Source: Mycoavidus cysteinexigens_B
GTDB lineage: Bacteria; Pseudomonadota; Gammaproteobacteria; Burkholderiales; Burkholderiaceae
Direction: 5' to 3'
Assembly (NCBI GenBank): GCA_031963465.1
Contig: JASSUG010000002.1
Coordinates: 186,001-250,000, forward strand
Length of the DNA stretch: 64,000 nucleotides
Of this stretch, positions 18,001 through 25,904 are shown one piece after another. Below the pieces are notes generated by a model that was given only the letters and a program-made list of their open reading frames with translations, did not search any database and was not told the origin of the DNA. The first letter of the stretch is position 1. Each line of letters opens with the position of its first letter. The position numbers and the translations under genes were made by a program.

Positions 18001-20612
18001 TCATTTTCCAAATACGGCAAGGTGTCTAACACCATGCGCAGCAAAAAGGGATTGCTAACCAAGGCTTGTAAATGCGGCTGTCTGAGATATGTGTCGTATT
18101 GTTGCACCGTCCAGTCCGGCTGGTTATGCTGCACATATTTTTTTACATACTCATCGCGCTCTTCTGGTGAAAATGGCTCGATCACGACTTCTCGAAACGA
18201 CGGGTCGTCACCCAGCAGTTGCGGATTTGGTTGAAAACGGCTTCGATAGCCGTGGCCCAAGTATTCGCTGCGACAACTGATGACCATGCGACCCTGCCAG
18301 CCGTCAGGCTGATTGATGTGATTGCTTAGATACAGATTCTGGGGCTGTCGAATCTCATCATAGCCGTCCAGAATAAAAACGAATTCTTGTTTTTCTTGCT
18401 TTAATCTCTGAATTTGAGATTCTGATAAACCTTTCTTCTTTAACGCTTTGGCGATCAGATCGTGCTCAGGTTTGTCAATACTCGGCAGCGAAATCAAGAG
18501 CGGAATCAGGTCGAGTTCTTGCTCTTGTTGCTCCTCCCACAATTGCTTTTCTAGCATGCGGTTGAAGGTGGTTTTGCCTGCCCCGGAATCTCCCGCCAAC
18601 AAAATTACGTGCTTATCTTTAAGCAAGTTTTGAACGGTGCGTAAGAGAGGAAAGGGATCCGTTGTCTGCCGACTTACTCTGTCACTCGGTGCCACATAAA
18701 GCTGCATGGTTTTCTGAAATATCTGATCTTGTTCGAGTGCCATGACATACTGCTCCTTTAGCGCTCTACGCAGCTCTACTGGGGTGCTGGGCAATGGAAT
18801 GCCTTTCCATAACTGATTACTTGGCGGTGCAGACCAAAACGGATGCCCAGCGCGAGGCGCATAGCCGCCTCGCTCCATAGCCTCGATATTAGGAGACGGC
18901 CACATCAGTGCTAAACGATTGAGGTTCTGCTTTGCATACTGTTGGATAGAAGATATATGTTGAGCCCATTTAACCTGACCAAGCTCTAAGGCTTTAAGCA
19001 ACTTAAGCGCACCGCCTTGGGCGTTAGGGTCAGTTTGACTATATGCTAACTGTTCTAATCGATCACATAAGCCACACAGCAATGGTTCATCCCACTTCCC
19101 ATTGAGCTGCTGTTCTAATAAATCGAGCCTACCCGCGCCAATTAGCAGATCGATAAAGCAGAGATCTCCATACCAAGGGGCACGTTTGAGCCATTTAATA
19201 CTACCGAAGGCTTTTTTAAAGGAGGCATAGACACTTGCAGATGTGTCAGACGCAATGGCCTCAGCAGCCAGCGCGACACCGTGAGTCCCGGCCAACTTTA
19301 AACCAAATGCCGTTAAATACATTCCTCCTTCCAGGCCAGCCCTCACACTGCGCAGCAGGGCTTTTGAAAGACTCTCATTATTCGGTAGCCGCACTAACTT
19401 TTGCCGAATATACTCAACGATCCAAGCCAGCTCAGGATATTTTTCCTTATTGTCGAATCTGTTGAGCGTGTTATTGAGGGGGGGCTCGAATTTGTCGCGA
19501 TCTATTCCGCTCAGATTGTAATCAAGTGCTAAATCTAACACGAGCGAAAGGGTGTACAACACAGTTTGGGTTTGTTCCCGATTTTTATAGATATGAACAT
19601 TGTCTAGAAAATTAAGCAACGCTAGTAACAACGCAACGCAATCACCTACTACATGCGGATCGTGCGTAAGACATCTGCGATAGAGCATCATTACAGACAC
19701 CCCTCGCAATAGGAAAAGGTTGAGGAAACGGTTTTTTTCTGGCTGCAGCCCATTTAACAGCGCATTGGTGATATTTCGATGCAGCTGTGTATGATCAATA
19801 GAAGCAAGCGCGACGAGTTCTTGGACATGCGCAAGGTTTTTGATGTCGATTTTGGAAAACACTTCGACTACCTTTTCAGCATCGCTCATCCAGGCTGCTT
19901 TCTTCTCGGGAGACACATCATTTTGTTGTATACACCAAGCTAGATGGCGGGTTTCTTGAATGGCTTCATCCCGTCGGTAAGGCAATGTGGTAGCAGGCTG
20001 TAATGGTTGGGTGAAAAATGGCTTGGTATACGGTGCAAGTCTGCCCAGATAATTATCAAATGCTGAGTTGACTACTCGAAACGAAGGGTAATCCTGATCA
20101 GCATCTTCCCTATAAGGAACCCAGTTTGAAGACGACGAAAAATATTTGATAATGCGCGCGCGCTGGGAAGCGGAAGAGGGAGATTGAACCACACTATCAA
20201 ATATTTTATCCGCTTGATCTGTTTCTCCCTGGGTAAGTAAAAATCGATTGTACTGAAGACCAATATCCTTAAACAAGTTCTGCACTTTGGGTTGATGCGG
20301 CGTTAGCCTATTTGCTTCCCATCCGTGCTCATGTGCTTGTCGGTAAGCCTCTCTAGCATCATGGAAGCGGCTCTGCCAGTTCAAAAGGCGACCATAATCC
20401 AAATAAAGAGCGGCAAGGTCTTGACTTAATTTGGATTTAGTGGGATTTAGTTGGTATGCTTTTTCCGCTAGAGAGAGTGCTTTAAGGTAGCACTCTTCCG
20501 CTTCTTCCAGATCTCCTTGCTTTTGATAATCAATTGCCTCTTTGTGAAAACTATGGGCTGGTGGTATCAGGGTGAGGCTTGGGCGGTGCAATACTTGTCC
20601 TATTTGCTCCAT
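15087..20612 (-). CDS. TPR-NACHT-pentapeptide-WD40 STAND NTPase (14 WD40 blades)
   Basis: A giant 1841-residue protein. Residues ~15-140 are TPR-like helices (YQKQGDLEEAEECYLKALSL). A long helical region follows, then a NACHT NTPase: Walker A LLAGDSGAGKTTFNRM near 672-685, Walker B FVFILDGYDEI near 740, and MVISCRSEYLG after it. Residues ~1085-1190 hold a linker and pentapeptide repeats (GADFKGIQIPGADLSYG). Fourteen WD40 blades occupy ~1175-1770; blades 2-13 are each 42 residues and nearly identical. The tail carries GLSARNAQLLKQRGA. STAND proteins of this kind are ATP-driven switches whose C-terminal repeats sense a ligand; antiphage, immune-like or host-directed roles are all possible. GAGGAGAAAG lies just before the ATG at 20612. 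No catalytic effector domain is recognisable. Confidence 0.93.
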   Translation of the reverse strand: MEQIGQVLHRPSLTLIPPAHSFHKEAIDYQKQGDLEEAEECYLKALSLAEKAYQLNPTKSKLSQDLAALYLDYGRLLNWQSRFHDAREAYRQAHEHGWEANRLTPHQPKVQNLFKDIGLQYNRFLLTQGETDQADKIFDSVVQSPSSASQRARIIKYFSSSSNWVPYREDADQDYPSFRVVNSAFDNYLGRLAPYTKPFFTQPLQPATTLPYRRDEAIQETRHLAWCIQQNDVSPEKKAAWMSDAEKVVEVFSKIDIKNLAHVQELVALASIDHTQLHRNITNALLNGLQPEKNRFLNLFLLRGVSVMMLYRRCLTHDPHVVGDCVALLLALLNFLDNVHIYKNREQTQTVLYTLSLVLDLALDYNLSGIDRDKFEPPLNNTLNRFDNKEKYPELAWIVEYIRQKLVRLPNNESLSKALLRSVRAGLEGGMYLTAFGLKLAGTHGVALAAEAIASDTSASVYASFKKAFGSIKWLKRAPWYGDLCFIDLLIGAGRLDLLEQQLNGKWDEPLLCGLCDRLEQLAYSQTDPNAQGGALKLLKALELGQVKWAQHISSIQQYAKQNLNRLALMWPSPNIEAMERGGYAPRAGHPFWSAPPSNQLWKGIPLPSTPVELRRALKEQYVMALEQDQIFQKTMQLYVAPSDRVSRQTTDPFPLLRTVQNLLKDKHVILLAGDSGAGKTTFNRMLEKQLWEEQQEQELDLIPLLISLPSIDKPEHDLIAKALKKKGLSESQIQRLKQEKQEFVFILDGYDEIRQPQNLYLSNHINQPDGWQGRMVISCRSEYLGHGYRSRFQPNPQLLGDDPSFREVVIEPFSPEERDEYVKKYVQHNQPDWTVQQYDTYLRQPHLQALVSNPFLLRMVLDTLPYLENEGRGQSAIQLRLDLYDQFARLWFERNEQRLSAQNLTGKKNEIFRAMPDDGFAQNGLRFVQDLAVHLYTKNAGNPVVEYSLFKDEGSWKDAFFGREEKKQLLREAWPMTGSGNQYHFIHKSLLEYFVARALFESLDACTALSTRSRRRSDASIYSFEGQPTLPSRMLPDVSLAPKHWVSDLGVVQWLTDRVKQEPTFKEQLLAIIKRSKIVAGVRQAAANAITILVRAGVQFNGADFKGIQIPGADLSYGVLDSAQFQSIPGGQQTDLRKVCLQGAWLRSADFSAAKMQGVQFGELPSLRLESRVNACRYSPDGRYLVAAVGGLSEPGKLALYEVETLAHVHTFEGHTSLVTSVEFSRDGQTLASGSWDNTVQLWSVAENKPVHTFKGHTNSVTSLAFSRDGQTLASGSDDNTVRLWSVAEQKPWHTFKGHTNSVTSVAFSSDGQTLASGGRDATVRLWSVAEQKPWYTLEGHTHEVTSVAFSSHGQTLASGSWDNTVRLWSVAENKPVHTFEGHTDSVTSVAFSSDGQTLASGSWDNTVRLWSVAENKPVHTFEGHTDSVTSVVLSSDGQTLASGSWDNTVRLWSVTEQKPWRTFEGYTHEVRSVAFSSDGQTLASGSWDDTVRLWSVAENKPVHTFKGHTNSVTSVAFSGDGQTLASGSDDNMVRLWSVAENKPVHTFTGHTNSVTSVAFSNDGQMLASGSWDKTVRLWSVAENQPVHTFDGHTKMVTSVAFSSDGQTLASGSGDWTVRLWSVTEQKPWHTFEGHTHEVTSVAFSSNGQTLASGSEDKTVRLWSAAEKKLLHSFKGHTHFVTSVAFSSDGRILASGSDDNTVRLWSMNSGQCLTVIQGFNGGVNSVAWYTSAEGVWLATGSDDKVIRLWQVHRDGETCHVTLHWASAQTTLTAPGMSIQEVIGLSARNAQLLKQRGATGEPHQTEGQEARPLLIQSAEAPAFTLPAQAGNRSGTIHLNFA
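15441..16952 (-). repeat. Array of twelve 126-bp WD40-coding tandem repeats
   Basis: Blades 2-13 of the NACHT protein are encoded by twelve consecutive 126-bp units (12 x 126 = 1512 bp) with no length variation. Differences cluster at the codons for GS-x-D-x-T and for the two residues before the blade-ending Val. Blades 5 and 6 differ by a single residue (SSHG versus SSDG). Confidence 0.95.
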
Positions 20613-20853
20613 TTCTTTCTCCTCGGCTACTTTGATATGACCTCTGTGCGCAAAAACTTGAGAAAGTAATTGATGCAGTTACATCCTTCCTTCTAAAGAC
20701 CACCCCTAAACTTATTCTAGGCCTAATTTAACCTTTATCATTAAGTATATCGCTCTAAAAATGCAAAAACATGACAAGCAGCCTGGCTGCTCGAAGAAAT
20801 TGGAATTCCAACTTGTTTATGCTCCGAATAGGTTGAGTTTTATGGACTTGCAA

Positions 20854-21123
20854 TTATCCACAAGTTTGAGCTAGTTCGAAGCCGATCTGGATATCGATGA
20901 GCCTTCGCATTCCCCTCCAGATAACGGTGTTGCCTGGCGGAGGGTCGTTAGCGCGAGCCATATAGCCACCCAGTTGAGCGAGCTTGATGATGTATCGTAT
21001 TAGAGGCTCAGCGTTTAGGCTTTTCGGAGTATCTTTAACCAGTTGATCAAGCCGTTGCATCTCGGACGGTGTAAGCGCGATTTCGGCGGATAGTGGCGGC
21101 GTAGCTCGATGGACCATGGTCAT
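20854..21123 (-). pseudogene. IS4-type transposase, C-terminal remnant
   Basis: An 89-codon open stretch matching only the extreme C terminus of IS4-family DDE transposases: ALTPSEMQRLDQLVKD followed by LAQLGGYMARANDPPPGN and TVIWRGMRRLIDIQIGFELA. The catalytic domain is missing and stop codons lie just upstream, so this is a dead fragment. The DNA past its stop (TAATTGCAAG, minus strand) recurs next to a second fragment of the same transposase end at 61496-61531. Confidence 0.85.
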
Positions 21124-21266
21124 CCAGACTGCTTTAAATTCCCTTTTCTAAGACAACCCCTGCATAAACCCTAGAAAACAAGGAATGTTTTAAAACATAG
21201 GAGCAGCCTATGGCAAAATGACAAATTTGCGGCCAACTGGCTCTTCAATCGATCGAAGTTTGACTT

Positions 21267-23573
21267 ATGACGGATGACATTACTCTTGCCCTGATCCAAC
21301 GCATTGCCACTGAACTTGCCGTCGCGCCTCAGCAAATTGCGGCAGCAGTGCAATTATTAGATGGCGGTGCTACGGTTCCTTTTATTGCACGCTATCGCAA
21401 GGAGGCAACTGGTAATCTTGACGATACCCAATTGCGCACATTGGATACGCGGCTGGTCTATTTGCGTGAACTCGAAGCGCGGCGCGCAACCATCTTGAAC
21501 AGTATCGAAGAACAAGGCAAACTGACAGAGGCTTTGCGTCACGCAATTAACGCCGCGCAGAGTAAGCAACTATTAGAAGACCTGTATTTACCGTATAAGC
21601 CCAAACGTAGAACCCGCGCTCAAATTGCCCGCGAGGCGGGGCTTGAACCACTCGCACACGCCTTGCTATCAGACCCGTCGCTTGAACCGCAAGATGAAGC
21701 AAAACGCTTTGTGAATGCCGAACATAACATTCCAGATGTTAAAGCTGCGCTTGATGGCGCACGAGATATTTTATCTGAGCAATTCGCTGAAACGGCAGAA
21801 TTGCTCAGTAAGTTACGCGATTATTTATGGCAGCAAGGTATCGTGTCATCGACCGTCATTGCTGACAATACGCAAGATGAGGGCGAGAAATTCCGCGATT
21901 ACTACAATTATGCACAAAGCATCCGTTTGATACCGTCACACCGCGCGCTGGCGCTTTTTCGTGGACGTGGCGCCGGAGTGTTGCAGCTCAAGCTGACCCT
22001 AGAGGAGATTCTTGAAACGCAAATGCCTCATCCAGGTGAAGCGATGATTGCGGAGCATGTCGGTATTGTGCAGCGCAACCGGGCTGCCGATATCTGGCTT
22101 GCCAGTGTCTGCCGCTGGTGTTGGCGCGTAAAAGTTCAGCCTCAGCTAGAAAATGAACTTCTCACGCAATTGCGCGAACAGGCTGAGCATGATGCAATCC
22201 TAGTCTTCGCCCGCAATTTGAAAGATTTACTGTTAGCCGCGCCGGCCGGTCCGCTGGCCGTGATGGGTCTCGATCCGGGACTACGTACCGGGGTCAAAGT
22301 TGCAATTGTTGACCGTACCGGCAAATTACTTGCCACAGATACCATTTACCCACATGAACCCCGGCGGGATTGGCATGGCTCGATTGCCAAACTCGCGCGC
22401 CTGGCTGAAACCACCCAAGCGAGCCTAATTAGCATTGGCAATGGCACGGCTTCGCGCGAAACGGATAAGCTAGCGAGCGAATTAATCCAGCGCCATCCTG
22501 AATTAAAACTGCAAAAGCTTGTCGTCTCAGAAGCGGGCGCGTCGGTTTATTCTGCCTCTGAATTTGCCGCTCATGAATTCCCCGAGCTCGACGTTTCGTT
22601 ACGAGGTGCGGTCTCGATCGCACGACGTTTGCAAGATCCTCTCGCTGAATTAGTCAAAATAGAACCCAAAGCGATCGGCGTTGGCCAATATCAGCATGAC
22701 GTTAACCAGCGCGAATTAGCTCACACCCTGGATGCCGTAGTTGAAGACTGCGTGAATGCTGTCGGAGTCGATTTAAATACCGCATCTTCTGCGTTACTGA
22801 CGCGTGTATCTGGGCTAAACAGTACGCTAGCGCGCAATATTGTCGATTACCGTGACCTCAATGGCCCGTTCGCTTCGCGCGCTGATTTGAAGAAGGTACC
22901 CCGTTTAGGCGACAAGACGTTTGAGCAAGCGGCAGGGTTTTTGCGCGTCAATGGCGGCGAGAATCCACTGGATCAATCAGCCGTCCACCCAGAAGCCTAC
23001 CCAATCATTGAACGTATTCTTTCAAAGCTAGGCCAGCCGATTACGGCGATCATTGGCAAACGCGAAGTATTAGCCACCCTCTCGCCAAGTGAATTCGTTA
23101 ATGAACGCTTTGGGCTGCCAACCGTGCGCGATATTCTGCTTGAACTTGAAAAACCTGGGCGGGACCCGCGCCCTGAATTTAAGACAGCGAGTTTTCGTGA
23201 GGGCGTTGAAAAATTAAGCGACTTAACGCCGGGTATGGTGCTTGAAGGGGTGGTGACCAATGTCGCTGCCTTTGGCGCTTTTGTTGACATTGGTGTGCAT
23301 CAAGATGGCTTAGTGCATGTCTCTGCGCTATCGAGCCGCTTTATCAAAGATCCGCACGAGGTCGTCAAAGCGGGCCAAGTGGTACGCGTTAAGGTGTTTG
23401 AAGTTGATTTAAAACGACAACGTATTGCTTTGACCATGCGGCTTGACGATGAGGCACCGGCGACTAAGAGCGTCGCCGAGCCGCCTCGCCATCCGCAACG
23501 ATATGAGCGCAAACCAGAACCTACTGGCGCGATGGCCACGGCTTTTGCAAAACTGAAAGGGCCGCGGCTATAA
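21267..23573 (+). CDS. tex: Tex family RNA-binding transcription accessory protein
   Basis: 768 residues and full length. The N-terminal Tex helical domain starts with IQRIATELAVAPQQIAAAVQ, and the YqgF/RuvC-like domain contains GLDPGLRTGVKVAIVDRTG. A helix-hairpin-helix region (GVDLNTASSALLTRVSGL; FASRADLKKVPRLG) follows, and the C-terminal S1 RNA-binding domain runs from LEGVVTNVAAFGAFVDIG to VDLKRQRIALTMRL. Tex binds nucleic acid and affects transcription and expression of some virulence genes in other bacteria. Decayed DNA matching its S1 end lies at 25550-25655, on the far side of the decarboxylase gene. Confidence 0.97.
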   Translation: MTDDITLALIQRIATELAVAPQQIAAAVQLLDGGATVPFIARYRKEATGNLDDTQLRTLDTRLVYLRELEARRATILNSIEEQGKLTEALRHAINAAQSKQLLEDLYLPYKPKRRTRAQIAREAGLEPLAHALLSDPSLEPQDEAKRFVNAEHNIPDVKAALDGARDILSEQFAETAELLSKLRDYLWQQGIVSSTVIADNTQDEGEKFRDYYNYAQSIRLIPSHRALALFRGRGAGVLQLKLTLEEILETQMPHPGEAMIAEHVGIVQRNRAADIWLASVCRWCWRVKVQPQLENELLTQLREQAEHDAILVFARNLKDLLLAAPAGPLAVMGLDPGLRTGVKVAIVDRTGKLLATDTIYPHEPRRDWHGSIAKLARLAETTQASLISIGNGTASRETDKLASELIQRHPELKLQKLVVSEAGASVYSASEFAAHEFPELDVSLRGAVSIARRLQDPLAELVKIEPKAIGVGQYQHDVNQRELAHTLDAVVEDCVNAVGVDLNTASSALLTRVSGLNSTLARNIVDYRDLNGPFASRADLKKVPRLGDKTFEQAAGFLRVNGGENPLDQSAVHPEAYPIIERILSKLGQPITAIIGKREVLATLSPSEFVNERFGLPTVRDILLELEKPGRDPRPEFKTASFREGVEKLSDLTPGMVLEGVVTNVAAFGAFVDIGVHQDGLVHVSALSSRFIKDPHEVVKAGQVVRVKVFEVDLKRQRIALTMRLDDEAPATKSVAEPPRHPQRYERKPEPTGAMATAFAKLKGPRL

Positions 23574-23594
23574 GATATCAAAACTCAGTATGAA

Positions 23595-25244
23595 CTACGC
23601 AGAATACAAAGTGCTCACGGCCTCATGAGCTTTCTTTGAGGCTAGTGAGGCCTCATACCGATCGGTCACTACCTCTATATATACACCGACGCCACATGAT
23701 TCTGCTGTTTTAATCGCCTCATCAAGCTCAGCGCAGGTGGTCACGCGTGCAGTAAACCAATCGTTACACCCGAGTGCTGCCGGCAGCTTGGAATAATTCC
23801 ACTTGGCCAAATCATTGTAGTAAGCTTCAGGGTCTTTGCAAAGTAATCGTTCGATCAGATAGCCGTCGTTGTTCAGAACAAAAATAATCGGCTTAAGACC
23901 GAAGCGGTAAAACTGGCTAACTTCTTGCGCCGTCAACTGGTGAGAGCCTTCGCCTGTGATCAAGATCGTCCTACGCTTCGGTGCCGCCAACGCCGCTCCG
24001 AACGCCGCAGGTGTTGCCCAACCAATTGAACCCCACAGCGCCTGATTTTGGAACGTCGCCCCTTTGGGCATCTGGGCAAAGCCAAGCCCCATCGACGAAG
24101 TTCCTGTTTCTGTAATTAAAATGTCATGCGGTTTGAGCATTTTCTGCCAACGTGGATACATATAGTCTGCGGTGATTTTTCCCTGCGGATCGCCACTCGA
24201 TTTTTCTAAGCCCTTAGCTTTGGGCGCTGGCACGTTCTTGCGAGGAATTTTTTTCACCAATTGGGTCAATACGTCTTTCATGCTGATGTTGTTATAGACT
24301 GCAGACCCAACGCGCACACTGTTATGCATGATATTAATACTCTTCGAGCGATCAATTTGCGCGGTAAATCCGCCAGAGTTGATATCCGTAAGCATCGCGC
24401 CGATCCCTAAGACGCAGTCACATCCCTCCACAAAGGCGCGTACTTGCTCGTCCATCAATTTTCCATCATACATACCGATATAATTCGGATGGCCTTCATC
24501 CAGGACGCACTTGTCCATGAACATGGTCGCAAAAGGTAAATTTGCAGCGTCGACGACAGCCGTGGCCTCATCTGTTAGCCCGCAGCGGGCAACTAGGATT
24601 CCCGGTAAAACGCAAGCCGTCTGGCCGGCAGAAAGTGTATTCACAATAGCGGTGATTGCAGCGTTGAGCGCGCTAGGGTCGGTCTTGGGGCGGGCATCAA
24701 CCGCTGGGGACGCCGCGCTGATCACCGGCAGGTTCGCGTAATCTGACGGAAAGCCCATATACACCGGGCGGCGCTCATGCAGTGCGGCGGCAATTAATCG
24801 CTCGGTCTCAGCCACGCAATTGTCTGGCGTCATGATGGCGCGAGCGCAAACCATCGGTCCGGTTAAATCATAGAACAGGTTAAACTCGCCATTCCCAAAT
24901 GTATGGTGAACCGGTCGATGCGCCGCTTGGACGCCACTCGCTGGCATGCCAACCAAGTGAAATATAGGTAAATGCTCGGCGTATGCGCCAGCAATGCCAT
25001 TCAGTGCACTAAGCTCGCCAACGCCAAACGTGGTGCTCAGCGCCGACATACCGTGGATACGTGCATAACCGTCAGCAGCATAAGCAGCATTGAGTTCGTT
25101 ACAGCCGCCAATCCAGCGCATATTTTTGTCAGCACAAACAGCATCTTCAATCGGGAAGGCGTAGTCACCTGCGACTCCAAATATATCCTTGATGCCAAGC
25201 TCACGTAGACGAGATAAGACATGTTGTATCACTGTAGCGTTCAT
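23595..25244 (-). CDS. Thiamine-diphosphate 2-keto acid decarboxylase (indolepyruvate/pyruvate decarboxylase family)
   Basis: 549 residues. The N-terminal TPP domain has the catalytic glutamate in GGCNELNAAYAADG and the paired histidines of decarboxylases in VHHTFGNGEF. The C-terminal TPP/Mg motif begins GEGSHQLTAQ and ends VLNNDGYLIERLL; the usual GDG is GEG here, a conservative change that may be typical of its subgroup. The family decarboxylates pyruvate, indolepyruvate or related acids to aldehydes. GVGELSALNGIAGAYAEH favours the indolepyruvate-like branch, but the substrate cannot be fixed. AAGGGGAAG precedes the ATG. The gene sits between intact tex and a decayed copy of the tex end, which suggests insertion there. 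Confidence 0.9.
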   Translation of the reverse strand: MNATVIQHVLSRLRELGIKDIFGVAGDYAFPIEDAVCADKNMRWIGGCNELNAAYAADGYARIHGMSALSTTFGVGELSALNGIAGAYAEHLPIFHLVGMPASGVQAAHRPVHHTFGNGEFNLFYDLTGPMVCARAIMTPDNCVAETERLIAAALHERRPVYMGFPSDYANLPVISAASPAVDARPKTDPSALNAAITAIVNTLSAGQTACVLPGILVARCGLTDEATAVVDAANLPFATMFMDKCVLDEGHPNYIGMYDGKLMDEQVRAFVEGCDCVLGIGAMLTDINSGGFTAQIDRSKSINIMHNSVRVGSAVYNNISMKDVLTQLVKKIPRKNVPAPKAKGLEKSSGDPQGKITADYMYPRWQKMLKPHDILITETGTSSMGLGFAQMPKGATFQNQALWGSIGWATPAAFGAALAAPKRRTILITGEGSHQLTAQEVSQFYRFGLKPIIFVLNNDGYLIERLLCKDPEAYYNDLAKWNYSKLPAALGCNDWFTARVTTCAELDEAIKTAESCGVGVYIEVVTDRYEASLASKKAHEAVSTLYSA

Positions 25245-25549
25245 AATACTTCCCCTTTTAGATGAAGTTAATAACGCTTAGACAGTCGATCTCATTGTGG
25301 TTTGCCAACAAATCCCGCCGCCGACGGGTTCAAGACACAAACTAACATTCCCGATACCCATCTGAGGTTCGTGGCCATTTTTAACAGCGATGCAGAGACC
25401 CAACTGCAAGCATGGTAAATCAACGGCTTTACTTATTAATATACTCTATAGAATAAAAAATGCTAGATTTTCCCTCTGTAACCGGACCTAATCTCGATGA
25501 AAGGCTTCCTGTTTGCAAGGTGATTTTTCAATCATATGCGAGAAAGGAA

Positions 25550-25655
25550 TGGAGGGCAGATTTACGCGCTAGGCGAGATCATCAGAGCTGTGCGGAGTGT
25601 GCGAGTGGAGGTGCTTGGGGTCGATGTAAAGCGGCAACGTATTGCTTTGACAAGG
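25550..25655 (+). pseudogene. Decayed fragment of a tex 3' end (S1 domain)
   Basis: Codons 25575-25655 align without gaps over 27 codons to intact tex. The fragment reads RVEVLGVDVKRQRIALT where tex reads RVKVFEVDLKRQRIALT. Upstream, weaker similarity continues in a shifted frame (GRFTR then a stop, versus SRFIK). No start or upstream domain remains. The match ends exactly where the kup remnant begins on the other strand. Confidence 0.8.
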
Positions 25656-25775
25656 TCAATTAAAAAGTGGACTGGTTCCAATACCACCAAAAACCATGTC
25701 AATCGTAGCGGCTACGATAGCAGGCGTTGCTTGCTTGCCATCGTGCAGCGCAGGGGCTTGATTTTTCGGAGTCAT
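25656..25775 (-). pseudogene. Remnant of kup (potassium uptake) 5' end
   Basis: A 39-codon minus-strand stretch starts MTPKNQAPALHDGKQATPAI and ends DMVFGGIGTSPLFN before TGA. Kup transporters begin with a variable tail followed by VVxGDIGTSPLY, so this is the truncated start of kup, ending after the first signature. An intact ribosome-binding site (AAAGGAGTGG) still lies upstream of its ATG. The remaining ~600 codons are gone. In related Burkholderia I recall kup between purA and tex, which fits this position. Confidence 0.75.
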
Positions 25776-25825
25776 CAAACCACTCCTTTAACTTTACTTG
25801 ATCTAGATTACCCCAATGAAGTTAA

Positions 25826-25899
25826 CATGCATTTGTTGCATGCATTTGTTGCATGCATTTGTTGCATGCATTTGTTGCATGCATTTGTTGCATGCATTT
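25826..25899. repeat. 13-bp tandem repeat array after purA
   Basis: Five copies plus a partial sixth of the 13-mer catgcatttgttg. Each unit contains the palindrome ATGCAT. The array begins 5 bp beyond the purA stop codon, in the direction of purA transcription. Confidence 0.95.
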
Positions 25900-25904
25900 T
25901 TGTA

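Noticed and set aside
25826..25899. CRISPR-like array
   Set aside because: The 13-bp units are directly adjacent with no spacers; this is a simple tandem repeat.
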